From positions 35,993,332 to 36,057,331 of the forward strand of contig CM057843.1 in assembly GCA_030068075.1 (NCBI GenBank): a DNA stretch of 64,000 nt, given 5' to 3'. The notes beneath the pieces were generated by a model that was not told where the DNA came from, did no database searches, and saw nothing but the letters and a program-made list of their open reading frames with translations. The position numbers and the translations under genes are program-made. How positions within the stretch are numbered: position 1 is the first letter of the stretch; each line of letters starts with the position of its first letter. Shown here one piece after another: positions 56,362 to 64,000 of the stretch. Source of the DNA: Paguma larvata (Eukaryota; Chordata; Mammalia; Carnivora; Viverridae).

Positions 56362-57169
56362 CTTCCTAATTTTATCGTCCACTAAACCATTACTTACTCT
56401 CAAACACTGCCTTTTTTCGATCCTTTAAATGTTTAAAGTGGAGGGAAGAAAAATAATTTTCCCTCTACTCTTCTTGGTTTGTGGCTGAGACACCTCCTAC
56501 AGTAAGAAGATTAACAGGAGAAAAAACCAACAAATGTTTAATAAACATGTATACCTTCCGTATACATGAGGGAGATCCAGGAAAACTGAATAACTCCCCG
56601 AAACGGCCCAAACCAGCAACTGAAATGACATCTCCAGCTAAGGACAGAAGAAGATGTTGGGGGCGTGAGGCAGTTACGTGAGGCTGCCAGGAAAAGCACA
56701 GCGAACAAGACTGTTTGCAGGGTAAGTTTACTTAAGGGCAAATTGTCTTCTCCATTGATAGTTTCTAGAAATTTAGAATCAACCTTCTCTTCCTGGTACA
56801 GAGAGGGAGACATTCTTACAAACAGAGACTTCCCTTGAAAATGTAAACGTCTCTTACAAAAGGGTAACTTTCACCCCGTTTTCAGAGCTTCTGTGTCTAT
56901 AGTTTCTAAAAAATATCATCCTAAAATAATCTTTATGCCAAAAAGCACAGTTAGGGGTTGTAAATTCTGCTCCCCTTCACTGACGTTGTATTGGATTATA
57001 ATCATAAATGCACATTCACTGAGGATAATTTGAAAATTACAGACAAGGCCAAAGAGGAAAAGAAGTCATTTCCACATACCAGGGACGAGCCTTAACTTGG
57101 TGTGTTTTTCCTAAACACACCATATAACACAGATACTTCATAACTTATTTAAGTAACCTCTCATCTTTA

Positions 57170-57410
57170 TTTTTTATTGTTAAATATTTATTTGTTTTGA
57201 GAGAGAGAGAGAGAGAGAGACAGCGCCCACGTGCACATGTGTGAGCAGGAGAGAGATAGAGAGAGAGGGAAAGAGAAAATCCCAAGCAGGCTCCTTGCTG
57301 TCAGCACAGAGCCCAACATGGGGCTTGAACCCACAAAGCTGTGAGGTCATGACCTGGGCTGAAACCAAGAGTCAGATGCTTAACCAACTTAGTCACCCAG
57401 GTGACCCAAA
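57170..57410 (-). mobile_element. CAN-SINE, inverted (older variant)
   Basis: A T-rich tail side with GTTAAATATTTATTTG, a GA tract, GAACCCACAAAGCTGTGAGG, and an end TAGTCACCCAGGTGACCC. It is sense to HELZ transcription. Confidence 0.85.
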
Positions 57411-57417
57411 GTAACCA

Positions 57418-57510
57418 CTGCAGAGCCTGCTTGGGATTCTCTCCCTCTGCTCCTCCCCTGCTCGTGCTGTCTCTCTCAAAATAAATAACTTAAAAAAAAA
57501 AAAAAAAAAC
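57418..57510 (+). mobile_element. 3' half of a CAN-SINE, opposite to its neighbour
   Basis: It begins mid-body at GCAGAGCCTGCTTGGGATTC and runs through a CT tract to AAAATAAATAACTT and an A-run. It directly follows the inverted copy at 57170-57410, forming a short inverted pair in the HELZ intron. Confidence 0.8.
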
Positions 57511-57649
57511 CTTTGAAAATTCATAAAGCTGTTCAAAATTAGTTTAAACTAACATCTTTCTAGAACATTTATCACTTCTCCATCTAAATGTCATTGATTT
57601 TGTGGGGAAAAAAATGCATTTAAAAGCATTAGTTTAACAAACACACCAT

Positions 57650-57738
57650 GATGAATCATTAAATTCTACTCCTGAAATGTATATTACAGTATATGTTAAC
57701 TACCTAGAATTTAAATAAAAACTTAAAACATAAAAAAA
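57650..57738 (+). mobile_element. LINE-1 3' end fragment
   Basis: The run 'gatgaatcattaaattctactcctgaaatg', then 'acagtatatgttaactacc' and an A-rich tail, repeats the last 90 bp of the L1 at 55505-56130. A very short 5'-truncated insertion or remnant. Confidence 0.85.
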
Positions 57739-58891
57739 AAAACACCTCACCAAATATTTCAATATAACAGTGGACTGTACTGCCTAACATAATACATAAA
57801 ATAAACATCTTATTGATTGTTCAAGAACTTACTATTTTTATTTACTTTACTAAGATGTATTATTTAACCATGTTCTCATTTTCATGGCAATATAATTAAA
57901 TATCTTCAACTAAATAATCGATACTTAAAAAATAGTTCCAACGTAATGCCTACGCTCTTATTTAACTATGAGTTCAGGATCTTTATTAATATGACTTACC
58001 ACATATACTCCAGACAAGAGAAACTACTACTTAAAATATCACTTATCCGACAACCAACGATATTATTCACTGTTATCTGTCTAACCTTAAATTTCTATCT
58101 GCACATTAATAGGGAACGTCTGCTAAAGTACTATGTATGGTCCCCGAGAAACGTGAAAAGAACTCAAACACATCCGTATGTCGGGAGAAGTGAAGCCTAC
58201 CCACCCGGTAGGCACCACCAGGTGTAAAGGCTGGGCGGTGTGACCGGAGCACCCACACCCGCACGGGCACAGGACCGAGTTTCATGATCTCCTTACTCAG
58301 CAGGCATTCACTGGGAACCTGAAGTGTGATCAGTGACAAAATGGGAAATCCAGCGTTCAAAAAGGTCAGAGACATGGTTCTTTGCTCTCAGGGTTACAGT
58401 TGAGAACATATGGCCACATCAGACACAATGACCATTTTTAAATTCAAACCAAAATGATAAAAACAGTTTTCTTCAAGAAGTCTCAAACTTCAGACAAAAG
58501 TTTCCCAAGTGGTAATTATTTTCCTTGTGATTCACCACAGGCAATGGCTGCACTCCTCTAAAACATGAATGAACGAATAAATAAATAAATATGGATAGAC
58601 AAGATGCTGTGCTTCAGGCTACTTGTGGTCTTGAGCTCCTTTTCAACACTCTGTTCCTTTCAACGAAAGAATACTACAGTTTGTCTGCTAGTAATGACAA
58701 AACAGTAAGTGTATATTTGCAGAAAAGATACCATAAAATGACACACACTTTGGACAGTTATTGAGAAACTTTCTACCTTATCAGCTCAAGTCAGGTTTTC
58801 ATTGATTTTGGCCAAAAGTTACCCTAAAATTTAGGTGGAGGAAAAAAAAAAAAGAGAGAAAGGATGTTGTCTTTAAAGTAAGTTAAAAACA

Positions 58892-58984
58892 GGGGCGCCT
58901 GGGTGGCTCAGTCGGTTGAGCGTCCAACTCAGCTCAGGTCATGATCTTGCGGTCTGTGGAATCCAGCCTGGAACCTACTTGGGA

Positions 58985-59036
<52 letters not shown>

Positions 59037-59102
59037 CTCCCTGACTTGCACACGTGCGCACCCACTTTCGCTCTCAAAATAATTAAATAACCTTAAAAAA
59101 AT
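58892..59102 (+). mobile_element. CAN-SINE, sense, with expanded CT tract
   Basis: A near-consensus head (GGGGCGCCTGGGTGGCTCAG), a body missing the middle GTGCTGACAGC block, and a (CT)n tract of about 50 bases at 58985-59032. The tail is AAAATAATTAAATAACC. Confidence 0.9.
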
Positions 59103-60222
59103 ACTTATTACTGACTTTGTAAATGAGATGTTTCTCAATTAATTGAGATATGATAATATTTACGTTTGACTTTTAAAATGACAAAGCAACCCCTAGGAAA
59201 AATACAGTAGCTTATACACTGCAGGTATTAATGACTGTCTTAAAACTTAAAACGACAATGCGTCTTGCCAGGAAACAAAACCAAAATCTTTTTAATGCTT
59301 CTGTCCTACCATGTCTATTGTTCCAAAAATATGCTTGGATGGCACAGACTCAAACATGGGCCCGTTGCAGAAACCACAGATTCACACTCTAAGGATGAAG
59401 AAAATTAAATCTAAATACAAAGGCTGATGCAGTACTAGGGCAGAAATTCACCCAGCAAAGATCACAGGCTTGTTCAGAAAGATCAGTGTTTACAGCCTAC
59501 AAAGAGAAGGTACAGATTACAGAACTCAAATAGTATCTCTTATTTCCCTGTATTTAATACTTTTTAAAAAAGAAGGAACAGAGAAAGGATAAAAGTGCAT
59601 CTATCTGCATTCAAGGCTAAAGATTTTACACTTCCTACCCAACAAAATAAGAGCCTTGTCCATTGCAATGCCTTTCTGTGCCTTTTTTTTCTCTTTAGCT
59701 CCAGACTTCTCAGTTCCTTAGAATATAAGGAAGTACGACCGGATTTCTAAGTCTCGAAATGTTGGGACTTTATTGGTTTCTCTCACGGCCAAACTCTACT
59801 GTCTAGCAAGCTCCCAATGACTTTATTGACAATAAATCCGTGAAAACTGATGGTGACCCAACCAATTCCCAACCCTAATCCTGGGGGGAGGGAAAAAAAT
59901 TCAAAAGTCAGAAAACAAACTTTTCCCAAGCGAAGGTGATTCTATTTAGAAGTGCACTTTAAATTCCATTACTTCTTTCATTCATTCGCAGGTCAAAATG
60001 ATACAATCAATGAGCTCCCCAGAGAGAGATCTACTTCCCTTCCGGACCACAAATACGAACTGATTAAAGTTCTAAATTAACACTGTATATGCCTGAGACA
60101 CACCTAGGAACTAGAGGGTTAGATATGATTCAAAGATAAGAACGTAATTGGGGAGGGAGGTGGGTAGAAGAAGAAAAACGCCATAAAATACCCAGGAGCC
60201 GTAGTTAAAAACTGCAGGTTTA

Positions 60223-60498
<276 letters not shown>

Positions 60499-60664
60499 CT
60501 ACACAAAGAAAAGGGACAGTTCGTGAATTCAGTGAAACTTACACCGCCTCCCTCTTCGGGACACGGCCATCTCACTGCATTAAACGGCAACGCCCAAAGG
60601 ACTCTCCTCTGTGACTATGACCCCTGCTCCACCGTCCTGCCCCAAAAGGCAGCCTGAGCTCTGG

Positions 60665-60739
60665 ACACAGTGTTCAGGAGACCTGGGTTCAAAAGTCAGT
60701 TCTGGCCCTTAGCAGGTAGTCCTATGACGACACACATCT
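60665..60739 (+). repeat. MIR fragment
   Basis: The sequence 'gagacctgggttcaaaagtcag' followed by 'ctggcccttagcagg' matches the tRNA-derived head of sense MIR. A SINE inserted at its right edge. Confidence 0.55.
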
Positions 60740-60971
60740 AATTTCTGGTTCTGGGGGCGCCTGGGTGGGTCAGGCGGTTGAACGTCTGACTTCGGCTCGG
60801 GTCATGATCTCACAGTTAGTGGGTTTGCGCCCTGCGTCGGGCTCTGCGCCGACAGTGCAGAGCCTGGAGCCCGCTTCCGATTCTGTCTCTTTTGTCTCTC
60901 TGCCCCTCCACCCCCTCAAATATAAATAAACACTTTTTTAAATTTTAAAAAAATAAAAATTTCTGGTTCTG
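60740..60971 (+). mobile_element. CAN-SINE, sense, with 14-bp target-site duplication
   Basis: The body spans 60754-60957. AATTTCTGGTTCTG flanks it at 60740-60753 and 60958-60971. The CT tract is short and the tail A/T-rich. Confidence 0.94.
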
Positions 60972-61544
60972 TCTTCTTGTAAGATTGGAGCTGCACTACC
61001 TGTCCTCAGTTCTAAACCTCTATTGTCGTCTTAGGGAACATTAGATTAAGAATGAAGAAACCTATCTGCTCAAAATTAAATGGGGGAAACTACAGTCACA
61101 GTCAGTTGAACCATGGCCACCCTGAACAGCAACCCATTCTAGATTTCTCTCTTGTGCCAAGTCTTCACAGCCTCCCAATTTATCATTCCTTAGACTTCAC
61201 GGCAAGACAGGACTCCTCCGGCCCAACGTAAAGTACTCCTGATCGGGCTCACCGCGTGTGTGTTCTTTCAACACAGTCTCCAATGGACACAGAACATTAC
61301 TTTCTTCAAAGCAATCCTTTATAGGTTTGCAACCCAATTAACTTACTCCTGGAATTTTCTCCTCCCTGAACTGCACAACCCAGATCCCCTTTAACCCTCT
61401 CGACGAGAGCCATTGCCAGCCATTTCAAGATTGTTCACTGTTCCCCACGTCCTCTCCGATTTCTTCCCGCCTGACTGCTGTGACCGATATTCAGTCTCCG
61501 TTCTGGTGGCAAGGCGGTATGAGTGGCAGTTAGGTTCACAGCCT

Positions 61545-61720
61545 CAGCCCAGAGCCAGACTATCTGGGTCTGACCTCAGGCTCTCTCTACCCGCCAGGTA
61601 TCACCTAGGCAATCGACCTCAACCCTTGGGAGCTTCGTGACCCCTCTTAGCATTGTGGCTAAGAATTAAACGAGTTCAGCACGCAAAGTGCTGAGAATCG
61701 GTCTTGGCACACAGGAAGGG
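61545..61720 (+). repeat. MIR relic
   Basis: It contains 'agactatctgggtctgacctcaggctctc', 'gctaagaattaaacgagttc' and 'cttggcacacaggaaggg', matching the order of sense MIR. Confidence 0.6.
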
Positions 61721-62351
61721 TTTGTTGTTGCACGAGTGTTTTAATGTAACGTCTAAAGATAAGATTCCACATAGATCTTAAATGACAGACTGAGATGGAC
61801 TTTTAATTGCCCCCTCCCTCTCCTCCTCCATAATAACAGATTTATTATTCAGTTTGTGATCGTTATGATTCTGAGGAATCTTTCTTTTACCATTACTGTT
61901 AGCAATAACTGGAAATCAGGAAGTGGAGATTAGATGACAAAGAAGAGAGAGGGGTGAATGAGCACAGTGACCGCAGTTTGTTTGTTGGGGATATAAAACA
62001 GCACAAACGGATATCGGCAGGCCAGTGAAATGCAGGAAAGTGTAGGTAAAAGCGCCGTGAGGGGAAAGTCATCCCAGATGAACCGCTAGGATATAAAGCA
62101 AGGGAGGGAACAGATCTGGACTGGCTGCCCTCACTCAGAAAGGCAGGCAAGGACGGGAGAGAGCAATTTTCTCACTATTAAACAATGAGCATCCAAGTCA
62201 TTTCTTCATTTCCAAAGTTTTGGCGACTAAACAGAAAGGCAAGAGATCACCTAGCTCATTCTTTTCATATATTTTTTATTGTTCTTCTGTCTGTAAGCGT
62301 AATATTGAAATTCACCTTCAATTTTGCTCTGCCTTAAAAGCAATTTTTTCA

Positions 62352-62490
62352 GGGGCGCCTGGGTGGCTTAGTCAGTTAAGTGTCCGACTCTTGACTTTGG
62401 CTCAGGTCATGATCTCACACTCCGGCTGACAGCATGGAGCCTGCTTGAGATTCTCTGTCTCCCTCTCTTTCTGCTCCTCCCCTGCATGCT

Positions 62491-62526
<36 letters not shown>

Positions 62527-62545
62527 AATAAACAAACATTTATAA
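62352..62545 (+). mobile_element. CAN-SINE, sense
   Basis: The head is GGGGCGCCTGGGTGGCTTAG. The middle is shortened and the element has a long (CT)n tract near 62490-62522. The tail AAAAATAAACAAACATTTATAAATAAATAAATG grades into an AATG-type microsatellite to about 62566. Confidence 0.9.
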
Positions 62546-63120
62546 ATAAATAAATGAATGAATGTCACTTTTGTCAATGATCATTCCGAATTTTATTCTG
62601 GTTTCCTAGAACATTAGCCACCCTAAGTGTCGACTGTGAACCCAATCAGCACATTTGAAATTTCTTTGTCTAGGTCCTCACGTTACAATGCTGAGCAGAA
62701 TAACTAACCTTTCTAAACTGCTTTATGTTCTCTATGGCTAGGCAAGCCCTGAAAGATTGATCACAACACCTTGTGCAGTATGTCTTTTTTATCAAGATTT
62801 GTTATGAAGACCATCAGCTCCTAGAATCAAAATGGAGTGTTTCTTTTGATTACCATGGCTTGAGCGTTTAGTAAGCCCAGCCACAATGTATAGGGAATCA
62901 CATCCTCAAGTCTTTACGTGTGAATATGAAAGTAAAAAACTAACATCTGTTACGGGCTCGGAAAGAACAGGTTATAGTAATCAAATCCCCTAGCGATACA
63001 GAACATTAAGGATATTCCCATGAACTTCAGGCATTAACTTTATCAGCCTTTTTTCCTTAAATGATAAATATACACACACTGGTAGTATAAACAAATACCG
63101 TTTTACAATGAATAGACACG

Positions 63121-63384
63121 TAAACCACAAGGAGAGCCTGGGTGGCTCAGTCGGTTAAGCGTCCAGACTCTCGATTTCAGCTCAGGTCATGATCTCGCAG
63201 TTCTTGAGCTCGGACCCTGCATGGGGCTCCGCGCTGACAGTGCGAAGCCTACTTGGGATTCTCTCCCTGCCCCTCTCCCACCGTGTGTGTGTGTGTGCAA
63301 GCCCACTCTCTTTCTCGAAATAAATAAACTTAAAACAAAAAAATTTAAAAAAGAAAAAAAAATATATATATATAAACCACAAGG
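63121..63384 (+). mobile_element. CAN-SINE, sense, with 12-bp target-site duplication
   Basis: The body spans 63133-63372 with a 5'-truncated head (AGAGCCTGGGTGGCTCAG). TAAACCACAAGG flanks it at 63121-63132 and 63373-63384. The tail includes a (TA)n stretch. Confidence 0.94.
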
Positions 63385-63498
63385 CTAAAATCAGGAAAAC
63401 TAAAAATCAGAAAGCAATGGAAAGGGCGATACAAAAGGAGGCAATATTCAATTAAGCTTTTTACAAGATGTGTATCATTTGTATCTTTCAACTGAAAT

Positions 63499-63524
63499 CC
63501 AAAAAAAAAAAAAAAAAAAAAAAA
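63499..63524. repeat. A homopolymer (about 24 nt)
   Basis: An uninterrupted A run in the HELZ intron with no SINE body attached. Confidence 0.85.
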
Positions 63525-64000
63525 TTCACACAGTTGTCATGCAGAGCAGGAGTTGTGGCAGTACCGAGTAACACACTTATCACGGCTCCTAGGCCAAAGA
63601 TGAAGATGAAGGTGCAGATGGAAGATGAAATTCAATTTCAAATCACGTCATGAATATGACTGATCCTTGATGTCAGAAAAGGAACAAAAACTTAAAAATT
63701 ATTTTTTAAAAGCCTACTGGAACATCTATTTCATACAACGTGGATGAAGGTTATGCATGAAAATATGATTTGCTACTGTGGAATCTGTCCTTAAGGGAAT
63801 CTGAGTAAAGGCAGAGAAATCTTGAGGACAATTGAAAATAAGTGGTTTATATACCAAATAAATTACATTTCAGCAGTTCTGTTGTCTTCGGCATACAGAT
63901 TCTATACAGTTTTTGTTAGCTTTAAACCTATTTCTTTTTCCTTTGGGCTATTGGTAAATGATATTGGCTTGTATATTTTGGTTCCCAAATTATACATTGT

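Larger units (their letters stand above)
60499..64000 (-). other. HELZ: HELZ upstream intron (partial)
   Basis: AT-rich intronic DNA up to the window edge. It contains MIR fragments, three sense-strand CAN-SINEs, a 24-nt A run near 63500 and no recognisable further exon. Confidence 0.75.

Overview
The window is vertebrate nuclear DNA from a carnivoran, most likely a cat-family (felid or other feliform) genome. The evidence is more than two dozen tRNA-Lys-derived CAN-SINEs on both strands. Their heads read GGGGCGCCTGGGTGGCTCAG and their bodies carry the GTGCTGACAGCTCAGAGCC block that I associate with the feline subfamily. There are also a carnivore-type LINE-1 tail, older L1, MIR and hAT relics, and split genes with GT/AG introns. 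There is no bacterial, plasmid or phage content.

The gene order is CACNG4 (3' half, + strand), then CACNG1 (complete, + strand), then HELZ (3' end, - strand). This matches the human 17q24 order, so I read it as a conserved syntenic block. CACNG4 contributes its last two coding exons (3657-3797 and 6620-7158), a 2.4-kb 3'UTR and a poly(A) signal at 9580. CACNG1 is intact in four coding exons (23070-23304, 33104-33178, 34112-34249, 34424-34650). Their phases match and they give a 224-residue protein with a poly(A) signal at 35178. HELZ enters from the right on the - strand with its last two coding exons (60246-60498 and 54608-54945), followed by a 3'UTR of about 7.6 kb that ends near 46965.

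Between genes, 9.6-22.9 kb is GC-rich and repeat-scarred and contains a large minisatellite (18956-20619, about 44 repeat heads). The stretch 35.2-47 kb separates the convergent CACNG1 and HELZ 3' ends and holds nested SINEs, an old inverted L1 fragment and one candidate conserved non-coding block. Many SINEs have readable target-site duplications, so several nested insertion orders can be worked out.

The two calcium-channel gamma genes are tandem paralogues with different jobs. CACNG4 encodes a TARP that binds AMPA receptors. CACNG1 encodes the skeletal-muscle Cav1.1 gamma subunit. HELZ is an unrelated RNA helicase that happens to be the convergent neighbour. I found no undescribed multi-gene system. 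The most unusual structures are the composite minisatellite upstream of CACNG1, the 174-bp guanine-saturated intron 3 of CACNG1, a CpG-dense block inside CACNG1 intron 1, and an inverted nested SINE pair.
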